From the NCBI GenBank assembly GCA_943787485.1, contig CALSMP010000001.1:62001-126000 (forward strand): 64,000 nucleotides of DNA. The letters are read 5' to 3'. Position 1 is the stretch's first letter. Each line of letters opens with the position of its first letter. The stretch is from an uncultured Luminiphilus sp. (GTDB taxonomy: Bacteria; Pseudomonadota; Gammaproteobacteria; Pseudomonadales; Halieaceae). Shown piece after piece: positions 48,263-56,709 of this stretch. The notes under the pieces were generated by a model, which saw only the letters and a program-made list of their open reading frames with translations, searched no databases and was not told the DNA's origin. The translations under genes were made by a program, and so were the position numbers.

Positions 48263-49350
48263 GGCCAGTCCTTTGAGGGCGACATAAACGAGCCCCCCGT
48301 CACTTGCGCCAATTGCCAGAACTCGGACGCCGCCATCGGGTCACCCTCCATGGGTGCGAGAATAATATTGACCGGCACGCCCGGCGGCAGCCGCCTGACC
48401 GCGCCGCGGAATAATTCCAGGCGATCGCGTCCCGAGATCGTGGTTTTGCGCGGCGGCGCATCACCCTGAGTGGGCAGCCCGTCGGTGATGAGAAAAATGT
48501 TATCGGGGCTTCCCGGTAGAGCGGTGACCGCATCGAAGGCCTTATGCAGGCTTGTGCCACCCGAGGGCAACCGCTCGCGCAGGGCATCGGTCGCGGCTTT
48601 CAGCACCTTGGCGTCAGCGACTTCAAGCCAGGCGTTTTGCTTGTCAGAGAGGACCGGCTGGGCTTCGGTGTTAAACGCGATAATCTGGAACTGTGCGTTA
48701 ATTGGCAGCTGTGCAGTAAGCCAGTCCACCGTGTTGAGGGTTCGGGTCCACTTGGGTGCTGCCCGCTGCAGGTCTTCTTGCATGTTGCGCAACCGAATGA
48801 CATTGACGATCGTGTCGGCGAGCATGCTGGCCGAGGCGTCGACCAAAATCACGATACGATTACCGCCGAGATTCAAGCCGGTGAGGTATTGTCGGTTGCC
48901 TTCACCGATGTATTCGCGCGCGCTACGGCCGGCTTCGGCTTCCGCCGCTTCCTTCAGTTTTTCGACCCGCTCCTCGAGCCGGTTGATTTCGGCTTTTAGC
49001 GCATCAACATCTTGATCTTCGCTCAGCCCGCTCTCTTCAAGTGATGCAATCAGAGCTTCATAGTTATCGAGCTCCTCAGTGACACGTGTCGCCAAGCCTT
49101 GAGCTTCCACGATGTTTAAATCGCTGCTAGTGATGGCATTACGCAACCGTACTAGCCCCGCTTGGCCTTCGCGAATATCCTCTTCCAGCAAATCAATTTC
49201 GGCGAAGACCTCCGCGTTGATGGTCCGGCTTTCAACCTCCATGGAGTGATCGATAATAAGAAAGACCAGCACCACCGCGCCGAAGCCACAGGACATAATG
49301 TCGAGAAAACTGAGGTTAAACGTGGATGCTTGTCGTTTACGTCGGGCCAA
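48259..49350 (-). CDS. vWA protein 1: ExbD/TolR-like anchor plus von Willebrand A domain
   Basis: A 363-residue paralogue of the downstream gene product. Basic tail MARRKRQAS, membrane helix from ~13 (SFLDIMSCGFGAVVLVFLII) with D17 at the ExbD/TolR-like position, coiled coil at ~40-140 (LKAEINRLEERVEKLKEAAE), then a vWA domain with intact metal site DASAS (171-175) and NIFLITDGLPTQGD. The C-terminal domain is expected in the periplasm. It starts 3 bp after the actin-like gene and overlaps the second vWA gene by 4 bp. Binding of a divalent metal and a ligand is expected from the vWA fold; the ligand is unknown. Confidence 0.88.
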   Translation of the reverse strand: MARRKRQASTFNLSFLDIMSCGFGAVVLVFLIIDHSMEVESRTINAEVFAEIDLLEEDIREGQAGLVRLRNAITSSDLNIVEAQGLATRVTEELDNYEALIASLEESGLSEDQDVDALKAEINRLEERVEKLKEAAEAEAGRSAREYIGEGNRQYLTGLNLGGNRIVILVDASASMLADTIVNVIRLRNMQEDLQRAAPKWTRTLNTVDWLTAQLPINAQFQIIAFNTEAQPVLSDKQNAWLEVADAKVLKAATDALRERLPSGGTSLHKAFDAVTALPGSPDNIFLITDGLPTQGDAPPRKTTISGRDRLELFRGAVRRLPPGVPVNIILAPMEGDPMAASEFWQLAQVTGGSFMSPSKDWP

Positions 49351-49353
49351 CCA

Positions 49354-50604
49354 TCACTCCTCAACGGCGATGAGTTGTGTGTGAAAGCCCAGATCGTCGG
49401 CGATCACGTCGCCAGCGCATAACACCTGTCCCGCATCGGCGGGGCGGCCGTTAACGGTCAGGTCCCGGGGCACTGGACCCGCGAGCACCAAGCCCTGATC
49501 TATATCGGTAAGGACTATCCCCCGGCCTGATAGGGCCGCATTTGACAGCGGTTTGGCAACGCCGGCGCTCAGCCAGTGGCTGGGTCTTTGGCCAGCCTGC
49601 TGCTCGGGAGTAGGTGGTTGAGGGTTCTGATCTGTGAGCGATGACGCTGACTGTGGATCTCTTGGAACCCGGCGCTGAAGGGTGAGGTTGTCGGGTGATT
49701 GCTTAAGTTGCGCTATGAACTGAAGCGCGGTCGCTGCAAGCGTCGAGTTGTCAATCCTGTTTGCCGCTCGGCCGGTGGCAAGCCCAGGCAGTCGATCCAG
49801 TGGCGCTTCGAGCAGTAGCGGAGACTCAGCGTCCAAAAGCGGTGCCAGGGCCTGCGTGTAGGCCGCGCCAATGCTGGCAAGATCGTCTTGGGTCACGCGG
49901 GCGTCGTAGCCATTAATGCCCACGTGCGCTTCGCCGCGCTCTTCAAGGGTGGTTAGCGCGTCGGGTAGTTGGTCATAAAGCGCCTGCTCGGTCTCGGCAG
50001 ATCGCAGCGGATCAAAGCGAGTCTGCGCAACGAATGCGCCGGCGATCACGGTTGCCAGTCGATCCTGAAGGGCGAGCAAGCCCTCGCCCGGGAGCGCCTG
50101 TGATCCCGACACCACGACCTGCGCGCCTTCGCTATCGAAGCGGGTCACCAAGGATTGATGTAATTGCAGCTCGACATGAAAGCCCTGCTCCAAGTGGCTT
50201 GCACTCGCCAGCAGTGCCGACCGGTGGACCAAGCCGGCTACGGAGAAGGGGAGGTGTTCAATGATGCCGAGAAGCAGCGAGAGTTGATCCCGTGACAAAC
50301 TCCCCGACACCGCTAGTAGCACGCTGTCTGGGCGACCCGCGGCCTCATAAAGTTCTTGCAAATGTTGATGAGCCAGGTCGGCGGTATGTCGCGCCTTACC
50401 CAGTGCGGGAGACAGTGGGGCTGTACCGAGCTGGGACCAAAAGCGGGTATTCACCTCCCGCGGCGTTCGACGCTGGGTGCGCAGTGCCGGGAGCCCAAAG
50501 CGTAACCGCGATCCATCAAACCACGCGTAGCCCGGGGACGCTATTTCATCATCACCGTGCCAAATTTTGAGGGCGGTGTCGTGTAAATCGAGAACCGCTG
50601 TCAT
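49354..50604 (-). CDS. Actin/Hsp70-like (ASKHA-fold) protein with possible C-terminal FHA-like module
   Basis: A 416-residue cytosolic protein with no named family that I recognise. The N-terminus AVLDLHDTALKIWHGDDEIA resembles the phosphate-1 loop of Hsp70/actin-fold proteins. LLAVSGSLSRDQLSLLLGII and FSVAGLVHRSALLASAS recall the next subdomain, and PGEGLLALQDRLATVIAGAF a later helix. Several catalytic-type residues are not obviously kept, so ATPase activity is uncertain. The C-terminus (LTVNGRPADAGQVLCAGDVI) looks like the end of an FHA-type beta sandwich. It overlaps the channel gene by 4 bp. Confidence 0.6.
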   Translation of the reverse strand: MTAVLDLHDTALKIWHGDDEIASPGYAWFDGSRLRFGLPALRTQRRTPREVNTRFWSQLGTAPLSPALGKARHTADLAHQHLQELYEAAGRPDSVLLAVSGSLSRDQLSLLLGIIEHLPFSVAGLVHRSALLASASHLEQGFHVELQLHQSLVTRFDSEGAQVVVSGSQALPGEGLLALQDRLATVIAGAFVAQTRFDPLRSAETEQALYDQLPDALTTLEERGEAHVGINGYDARVTQDDLASIGAAYTQALAPLLDAESPLLLEAPLDRLPGLATGRAANRIDNSTLAATALQFIAQLKQSPDNLTLQRRVPRDPQSASSLTDQNPQPPTPEQQAGQRPSHWLSAGVAKPLSNAALSGRGIVLTDIDQGLVLAGPVPRDLTVNGRPADAGQVLCAGDVIADDLGFHTQLIAVEE

Positions 50605-51413
50605 GCGCGTGGCACAGCCAAATGACGCAGGAGTTTGCGATCGATATAGCGCTGGGTACTGAGCACCAGTCGCTCCTGGGAGAGTTGCAGTTGATGCAGG
50701 GCGAACATGATGATGATTGAGAGAACCAGCGCCACAAAGGTACTGTTGAAAGCGACGCCCAGGCTCACGGTAACCCCCGAAATATCACCTTCAACCGCTT
50801 TATAGGCTTGCCCCAAAGCGTCGCCAATGCCTCTTACCGTTCCGATAAATCCGATCGACGGAATGGCCCAGGAAATATAGCGCACCATCGAGAGCTCCGA
50901 GTCCAGTCGGTCGGCTTCGATATCACATTGTTCACGCACCGATTCCGACACCGCGGGAATGGATTGCGTGGTGGCAAAGCGCTGCAGCGCATTCATCAGC
51001 GCGCGCGGAAGCAGGAAGTCCTGCTCTTCTTCGGGCAACGCTTCCAGAGCCCGAGCGTATTCACGGGAATCCTGTGGCAGCAAGCTGGTGCCCGTGGGGA
51101 CGTCCATCAGGTTGCGTCCCAGCATGCGCTGCTCCTGGCGCGTGCGGTGCGCCTTGAGGCCCATGATCGCCAGTGCCCACAACAGCAAGATGAAGCACGC
51201 CTCCTGTTCGAAATCCCGAATCACAATGGCCAGGGTGCGCTGGGCCTCAACGGCCTCACCCGCTGCCTGCAGCGCCGCCTGCGCGGCGAGCTGGGCCTCC
51301 GCGGTCGGGCGGATCAGGCCAATGTAGATGCCGTGCACCACGATGACCGCGAGCAGCAGTGCGAAGACCTGATAAAGAAATTCGTTGTTAATTCGCCATG
51401 GCATGGTGGGCAT
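50601..51413 (-). CDS. MotA/TolQ/ExbB-family proton-channel protein
   Basis: A 270-residue inner-membrane protein with four hydrophobic segments: ~10-33 (FALLLAVIVVHGIYIGL), ~73-90 (ACFILLLWALAIMGL), ~185-205 and ~215-240. The last two carry the family core: AIPSIGFIGTVRGIGDALG and GVTVSLGVAFNSTFVALVLS. TolQ/ExbB/MotA proteins form pentamers that use proton flow to drive an ExbD/TolR/MotB partner. No such partner gene exists here except the two vWA proteins two and three genes downstream. ATG 51413 or 51404 are both possible. Confidence 0.9.
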   Translation of the reverse strand: MPTMPWRINNEFLYQVFALLLAVIVVHGIYIGLIRPTAEAQLAAQAALQAAGEAVEAQRTLAIVIRDFEQEACFILLLWALAIMGLKAHRTRQEQRMLGRNLMDVPTGTSLLPQDSREYARALEALPEEEQDFLLPRALMNALQRFATTQSIPAVSESVREQCDIEADRLDSELSMVRYISWAIPSIGFIGTVRGIGDALGQAYKAVEGDISGVTVSLGVAFNSTFVALVLSIIIMFALHQLQLSQERLVLSTQRYIDRKLLRHLAVPRA

Positions 51414-51418
51414 CCTGT

Positions 51419-51784
51419 TTAAATATCAACCGGAAAAGACACGGAACTGTCCTCGGAAATGGTCTCGCTCGGCACATAATCAAGCGTTGGCTTTGCCGTT
51501 GGGGTAACCTCAAGGGGCGCTTCATCGGCTCTTTGCTGCTCGGCTTTTTGTTCAGACACAGCGCCTTGCCCAGCCACAGCGCCTTGCTCAGCCACGGTAT
51601 CTTGTACAGTGGCGGCGTCGACCGGTGCCTGCGAAGGCACCGCCTCCTGCGCGGGTAAGCCCGGAGTGAACAGGGTTGTGCTGATAGCAACACCTACGCC
51701 CAATACAACACGTCGGCAAACGCCGGTCGCGGTATACGTGTATTGAAGCTTTTTAATGATGTGCCTTCCCCGCTTATTCAGCAT
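51419..51784 (-). CDS. Small secreted Ala/Gln/Glu-rich protein
   Basis: A 121-residue protein I do not recognise. ATG 51784 overlaps the end of the PEGA-FGE gene by 11 bp. A basic N-terminus and hydrophobic segment (VVLGVGVAISTTLFTPGLPA) form a signal peptide with likely cleavage after LPAQ. The rest is low-complexity and acidic, with hexapeptide repeats (TVQDTV, AEQGAV, AGQGAV) and a tail LDYVPSETISEDSSVSF. It is probably a disordered periplasmic linker or partner in the same operon. Confidence 0.65.
   Translation of the reverse strand: MLNKRGRHIIKKLQYTYTATGVCRRVVLGVGVAISTTLFTPGLPAQEAVPSQAPVDAATVQDTVAEQGAVAGQGAVSEQKAEQQRADEAPLEVTPTAKPTLDYVPSETISEDSSVSFPVDI
51557..51610 (-). repeat. 18-bp tandem repeat inside a small secreted-protein gene
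   Basis: Two near-identical copies of cacagcgccttgcYcagc at 51557 and 51575 and a degenerate third at 51593. Each encodes six residues of the type AxQGAV, so copy changes would keep the frame. Confidence 0.85.
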
Positions 51785-53894
51785 AGCGCGCAATCCGAAA
51801 ACCCAAGTCATCTCTGCCCGCGGCGCCATAATCACGGTAGGTTAATCGCAATTCAGCGAGTCGGCTCAAGGCCCAGCTAGCACCTCTTACGGTGTAGTTA
51901 TCGCCGTTCATTGCGCCCAACGGATCGGTGGTCAATTCGGCATTGGCAGAGGGAATGACATACACGTCGTGGACCCATTCCGCCACGTTACCCCCCATAT
52001 CGTACAGGCCGCGATGGTTTGGCGGAAAGCTTGCCACGGGCGCCGCCACGATGTGGCCATCGGCATAGCCGTTCAGAATTCGACCGGTAACCAGCGCAGA
52101 GGTGTTATCGGCCACGTTGACGACCGGTGCATTGGGCGGAAAGTCTTCACCCCAAGCGAACTTACGATAACCCTCGCCCTCCACTCTAGCGGCATAGGAC
52201 CACTCGGCTTCACTCGGTAGGCGATAGCCAGTGCTCGAAGCATTGTAGCCGCGGATAATGCCCTCATTTTCCCGATAGAACGGTGTCAGCCCCTCTTTGG
52301 CGCTGAGCCAGTTACAAAACCGCGCCGCTTGCTGCCAGCTCACCCCGGCGACGGGCTGGTGCTCCCGATTCAGGCTGTTGCCTTCGATTTGTCCGCTGCT
52401 GTGCCCTTCAAGATATTGGCGGAATTGGGCGTTGGTGGTCTCGGTTGTTGCCAGATAAAACGCGCGCTCGAGTTTGACCGGATGTAATACCTCGTTAGAG
52501 CGACGCCCCGGTTCGCGCCGGGATGCCCCCATGGAAAACTCATTCATGGGCGATGCAATCGGATCGATCAGCAGGAGGGTCTGGCCCAAGGCGGTAACGA
52601 TCTCGGGCTTGATGGCCGCCTTGCGAGCTTCCGCTTCGGTAAGCAGCGTGACAGTCACAATCTGACGCAGGCCTTCCCGCGGCGTCACCTGCAGGCGTTG
52701 ACTGGCATAGCCTGTCGCGCGCACCTCCAAGCGCTGTTCAACAGCGGGGAGGGCGAGGGTTTGATCACCTCGCCCCATCGCGGCACCGTTAATGACCAGT
52801 TCGGCTTCCGGCGGTGCTAACCGAAATTCCACGTCGCCAAGGCGGGGGGTCAAGGTCACTTCCCGCGTAGAGGATTCCCCTCGCGCCAAGGCCAGCGTCA
52901 ACCGCCTGCGCTGATAGCCGGATTTGGTTAATTGAATGGTGTGGCTTTGATCGGGTGCCAGTTCAACCTCAAGCGGCGTACGGCCCTCGAACACGCCGTC
53001 GATGGCCACGGCGGCACCCGTTGGCGTCGAGGTGAGGGTTAACACGCCAGCAGAGGGTTTAAGATCGACGGGCCCTATCTCTTGAGGGACGCCTGCGACC
53101 ACTGACAGCTCGATCACTTCATCCACATAGCCATTGGCGCGAATAATGAGTTGACGCTCGCCACTCATGATGGGGATCACCGCGCCTACGTCGCCAAGAG
53201 GTTCATCTTCTAACCACACCGTGGCGTCTGACGGATTGGCATCGACCACGATATCGGCCCAATCGGGAGCCATATCGAACAACAGGGTTTGCTCAATGTC
53301 GCGCCCGGTAATGTCGATCGTGGCGGTTCGTTGTTGGAACCGTGGCAGGGTCAAGGTCAGGGTTGCTGTGCCTGCGGGTAGGGACAAACGCTTTAGCGGC
53401 GTTGTGCCTATTGTGATCCCATCGAGGTCGGCCTCGGCCCCCGGCGGCGTTGAGTTAATCGTGACCCAGCCGGGCTTGATCGCCGGGCTCACCTCGAGGC
53501 GCTGGCTCTCGGCATCACTCACGCTGATCATGTCCTGATACGTTTCGTAGCCAGGCACCGTTACCGTCAGTTCATACTCCCCCGAGCGAAGTAAAAACCG
53601 CGGTCCGATAGGGATGACCAAGCCCGAGATCTGAACCTCGGCGGGCCCTACCGCGTCGACCACAATATCGAGGGAGCGCGCGGTCAGCAGAAAAAACAGC
53701 CCGTAAAGAACGATCAGACCGCCCAGCGCACCTAAAAACCACGGCCATTTTGCTTGCTGTTGTCCGGAGCTGGCAGTGCTCAGGGGTTCAAATACCGCGG
53801 CGCTCAGCGGTGCGTCTTGCCCGCTGGGGGTGCTATCGGTGGCGGGCGGCGGACTAAAGCCGCCGGCCGAGAGAGGTTTGTCGTCGTCGTTCAT
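51774..53894 (-). CDS. Membrane protein with PEGA-like repeats and an FGE-fold (SUMF1) domain
   Basis: A 706-residue protein. The cytosolic N-terminus carries PLSAGGFSP and PLSAAVFEP; a membrane helix follows at ~50-70 (FLGALGGLIVLYGLFFLL). About five PEGA-like beta units come next (~75-410; for example INSTPPGAEADLDGITIGTT and LTSTPTGAAVAIDGVFEG). The C-terminal ~250 residues are a formylglycine-generating-enzyme-like domain (GVSWQQAARFCNWLSA, STGYRLPSEAEWSYAAR, GNVAEWVHD). In the segment where active FGEs hold two catalytic cysteines this protein reads VRGASWALSRLAELRLTYR, so they are absent and a binding or structural role is likelier. It begins 5 bp after the next upstream gene. Confidence 0.88.
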   Translation of the reverse strand: MNDDDKPLSAGGFSPPPATDSTPSGQDAPLSAAVFEPLSTASSGQQQAKWPWFLGALGGLIVLYGLFFLLTARSLDIVVDAVGPAEVQISGLVIPIGPRFLLRSGEYELTVTVPGYETYQDMISVSDAESQRLEVSPAIKPGWVTINSTPPGAEADLDGITIGTTPLKRLSLPAGTATLTLTLPRFQQRTATIDITGRDIEQTLLFDMAPDWADIVVDANPSDATVWLEDEPLGDVGAVIPIMSGERQLIIRANGYVDEVIELSVVAGVPQEIGPVDLKPSAGVLTLTSTPTGAAVAIDGVFEGRTPLEVELAPDQSHTIQLTKSGYQRRRLTLALARGESSTREVTLTPRLGDVEFRLAPPEAELVINGAAMGRGDQTLALPAVEQRLEVRATGYASQRLQVTPREGLRQIVTVTLLTEAEARKAAIKPEIVTALGQTLLLIDPIASPMNEFSMGASRREPGRRSNEVLHPVKLERAFYLATTETTNAQFRQYLEGHSSGQIEGNSLNREHQPVAGVSWQQAARFCNWLSAKEGLTPFYRENEGIIRGYNASSTGYRLPSEAEWSYAARVEGEGYRKFAWGEDFPPNAPVVNVADNTSALVTGRILNGYADGHIVAAPVASFPPNHRGLYDMGGNVAEWVHDVYVIPSANAELTTDPLGAMNGDNYTVRGASWALSRLAELRLTYRDYGAAGRDDLGFRIARYAE

Positions 53895-53899
53895 CGCTC

Positions 53900-55453
53900 T
53901 TAAATACCTTCGGTACAGCGCACATCGACTTGCGCTGCTTCCCCCGGCTTCACCCTAAAGGAAACTCGCACATCACGGAAACCCGTGCGTACTCCAAGAG
54001 CGACATAGTCACCGGGGCGCAGGGTGAGGGTTTGTGCTGCGAGCGGGCCGAGGCGCTTGACCCGCAATAAAGTCACGTCGGTAAGGCCATCGGAGGTCAG
54101 CGTGACTTGCACCGGGGTGCGGGCATATTCAAGCGCGGTCGCGACCTCGTCGATCTGTTGGGTCAGCATAGGCCCGGCATCAGCGATGGCCTTGGCCTGT
54201 TGTAGAGTCGCTTCGGCCTCGACAAGAATCCGTGCGTCGACTAAACGTTCTTGCTCAGACAAGATGGTGGTCAGGGCAGTGGCCAGTTCGGCTCGGGGTT
54301 GAGTCCGGGCGATGCCCTCTTGGGCAAACACCAGCGTTGAATCTGTTGTGAGGGCCTGTTGATAAAGTGCTAGCGCCCCTTGCCAGTCCTCGCTGGCTTC
54401 TTTATCCGCGCCCTCCCGCGCCAGCCTCCGGAGAGTGGCCGCGGTCTTGGCGTCAGCGAGTTCGGCTAAGGCTACTTGTACTTCAGCTGAGCTGGGCCGC
54501 AGCGTGCCGGCGCGCCGAAAAGCGGCGTCGGCGTCGCTAAAGTTCTCGCGATCAAGGGCGTCGTAGCCAGCGGTCATGGCCTGCTGAAAGCGCTGGTCAG
54601 CCTGTTGCTGTTGGTAGTCTTTGAGCGCCTGCGCAGCCCGTTTATGAGCGGAGTCCGCGGCGAGAGCCGTTTGGGCGGCGGCGATGGCGTCGGCCAGCTT
54701 GTTACTCTCAGCTGCCAGCGAAGCCGCCGCTAATGCCTCGTTGACCGTGGGTATAGCGGCTACCCGGTCGCTGAGGACGTCTCGATCAAGGTCTCCGGGC
54801 GATAACAATACCAGTCGCTCTAAGGCAGTTTGAGCTTCGGCTTGTTTCCCCGCCTCAACGGCCGCTAAGATTTCCGCGCGCGCGGCGGCGATGCGGGTCG
54901 GCACGCTGTCCTCGAGTGCCACCAGAGCATCACCTGCGTCCAGATAGGCGGTTGCCGCTGCGGTAAAGTCGCCACGGCGATAGGCCTCATCCCCTGCCAA
55001 CGCGGCGTCGACAGCGGCTTGATAAGTGTCGGGCGCCCAGACCTCGACGCCGAGATCTCGCAGTATTTCCTGCAACTCCAATACCCGCTGCAAGGCATCC
55101 TGTGCGGCTTTACGCAATTGCTGACGCTGCGCCTCCGCAAAGGGGCTGCGATCACTGCTCGGTCCCCCGGAGACGTTATTGCCGGTTGAAAGCGCTGCAG
55201 GTGAGCCCGTCTCATTGGAGGAAGTGGTTGGGTTATAGGCGTCTGCGCGCGGATCACCGACCAGTCGGGGCAGGATCACGAACACAGCGATGGCGACGAC
55301 AATTAAGCCGGCGATCGCGGGGATTAACCAGGGCGGGCGCGGCGTGTTTTGTTGTGTCTCGGCAGCTACCTCCGGTTGAGGTGAGAAGGCCGCGGGGGTT
55401 AAGGGCTGTTCGGGTCGGTCGCTCAAGGATCGCGTGTCCTGAAAATCAGTCAA
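53900..55453 (-). CDS. Membrane-anchored helical-repeat protein
   Basis: A 517-residue protein: cytosolic N-terminus with PLTPAAFSP, a membrane helix at ~44-64 (WLIPAIAGLIVVAIAVFVIL), then a long Ala-rich helical region (~105-440) with TPR-like spacing (for example AAQDALQRVLELQEILRDLG and FSDADAAFRRAGTLRPSSAE). A C-terminal beta unit (LTLRPGDYVALGVRTGFRDV) resembles PEGA. The shared N-terminal motif and adjacent position suggest it works with the PEGA-FGE protein, both spanning the inner membrane once with their bulk in the periplasm. Confidence 0.78.
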   Translation of the reverse strand: MTDFQDTRSLSDRPEQPLTPAAFSPQPEVAAETQQNTPRPPWLIPAIAGLIVVAIAVFVILPRLVGDPRADAYNPTTSSNETGSPAALSTGNNVSGGPSSDRSPFAEAQRQQLRKAAQDALQRVLELQEILRDLGVEVWAPDTYQAAVDAALAGDEAYRRGDFTAAATAYLDAGDALVALEDSVPTRIAAARAEILAAVEAGKQAEAQTALERLVLLSPGDLDRDVLSDRVAAIPTVNEALAAASLAAESNKLADAIAAAQTALAADSAHKRAAQALKDYQQQQADQRFQQAMTAGYDALDRENFSDADAAFRRAGTLRPSSAEVQVALAELADAKTAATLRRLAREGADKEASEDWQGALALYQQALTTDSTLVFAQEGIARTQPRAELATALTTILSEQERLVDARILVEAEATLQQAKAIADAGPMLTQQIDEVATALEYARTPVQVTLTSDGLTDVTLLRVKRLGPLAAQTLTLRPGDYVALGVRTGFRDVRVSFRVKPGEAAQVDVRCTEGI

Positions 55454-55491
55454 TGGTCAGCGGGCAGTGTACCCCGCCATTGGGGCCCGCG

Positions 55492-56709
55492 TTACTGCCC
55501 GGAGTCCAGACCCGATGCAGGGCTACTCGTGTTGTCTGCCTCGCGCGCGTCCTGCAGTTCACCCATCTCGGTGGCGTAGAGATCAGCCATGAGCTCGCGC
55601 CACTGGGCGTACTGGTCCTCGGCGCTTCCCGACAGACGCACGGTCCGATCCTCGAGTTCAATGACTCTGGGAGTAATCTCAGCTTGCAACGACTGACCGA
55701 GCTCTTCAATCGCCAGCGAGTGAATGCTCGATTCTGCGCGTTTCTCGAGACCGCTCTTCAGTAAATAGCCACCCCCCGCAATCCCCACCGCGCCAGCGGT
55801 GCGCGCGTAGCTACTGCTTGACCCTTGGGCTGCGATTCCTGCCACGACGGCGGCGGCACCCGCGATAAGTCGCGCGTTGGCCTCTTGCTGTAATTCACGC
55901 TGAGCAATCACCTCTTCGTAACTGAGCTTGCGCCATTCCTGATAGGGCGTGTACATCTCTTCGGAAAAGCCGTCATAGTGACCTTGAAGGGTATCCACAA
56001 ACACGTAGTTTCTCAGTCGGAGATTGCGAACCCGCTCCAGCATAGGGTCAGACTCTGCGGGCAATCGCTTTAACCGGTACTGGCCGTCGTCTTCTTGCAG
56101 GTAATCCGTGAACGCATCGGCGGCGAAGGCTCTCGCAAAGCGTAACTCCGCGACCTGCCGAATCGTCACGCGTTGCTTAGATGAACTACTGTTGAACTGC
56201 TGAAGCATGTCGTTGGCGATGAGTCGATACACCAGTAAGAAGGGATCTTGCTGGCTGGTGGCACGCTGATCGTAGGCGTACCGGCTGGTGGTGCCCTCAT
56301 AGGTCTTGTCTACCCAAATCTCCCCCGTGGCGTCGGTAACCTTTACCGCCAGCGCCAGCCGCTCACCGTCGCTGTGAACAACCCGGCCGGTCACCAGCAG
56401 GTCGGTGAATTGGCTCTCATCGGGTACGACACGCACCGCGCCCCAAGCCCCGACACCCTCGAGGACCTCTGCTAGCTCTCGGGCAATAAAGGTCGCCTCT
56501 GCTCGGCGGATTTCGGGATAAACCTGCTCATCATCCTGCAGGTCGTCGATGCCCGGATCAAAAATAGCGACCCCCACATCGAGAACTTCGTTTTCAGGAA
56601 CGATCTGCTGGGGTTGATCAAGAGCCGGTACCGAGGTGCTTTTTACTGTTTGACTAACACAGCCAACCAGCGTCATGGCGCCGATGAGTAGGGTGAGAGC
56701 GCGTATCAT
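55492..56709 (-). CDS. Lipoprotein with CsgG/LpoB-like N-terminal domain
   Basis: A 405-residue lipoprotein with signal ALTLLIGAMTLVGC. The first domain has LDVGVAIFDPGIDD, RRAEATFIARELAEVLEG, FTDLLVTGRVVHSDGERLAL and AVKVTDATGEIWVDKTYEG. This is the strand-helix order of CsgG/ABC-auxiliary/LpoB-like envelope lipoproteins; the match is by pattern only. A Gly/Ala-rich segment (LIAGAAAVVAGIAAQG) could be a membrane-inserting helix pair. The C-terminus is coiled and acidic. The ATG overlaps the stop of the serine-rich lipoprotein gene. Confidence 0.68.
   Translation of the reverse strand: MIRALTLLIGAMTLVGCVSQTVKSTSVPALDQPQQIVPENEVLDVGVAIFDPGIDDLQDDEQVYPEIRRAEATFIARELAEVLEGVGAWGAVRVVPDESQFTDLLVTGRVVHSDGERLALAVKVTDATGEIWVDKTYEGTTSRYAYDQRATSQQDPFLLVYRLIANDMLQQFNSSSSKQRVTIRQVAELRFARAFAADAFTDYLQEDDGQYRLKRLPAESDPMLERVRNLRLRNYVFVDTLQGHYDGFSEEMYTPYQEWRKLSYEEVIAQRELQQEANARLIAGAAAVVAGIAAQGSSSSYARTAGAVGIAGGGYLLKSGLEKRAESSIHSLAIEELGQSLQAEITPRVIELEDRTVRLSGSAEDQYAQWRELMADLYATEMGELQDAREADNTSSPASGLDSGQ

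Noticed and set aside
47263..51413. Zorya-type anti-phage system (MotA/MotB-like ZorA and ZorB)
   Set aside because: The channel protein lacks the long ZorA cytosolic tail, the partners have vWA instead of OmpA-like domains, and no ZorC, ZorD or ZorE helicase or nuclease gene is present.
47263..51413. Classic Tol-Pal or ExbBD-TonB locus
   Set aside because: No tolA, tolB, pal or anchored tonB is present and the partner subunits carry vWA domains.
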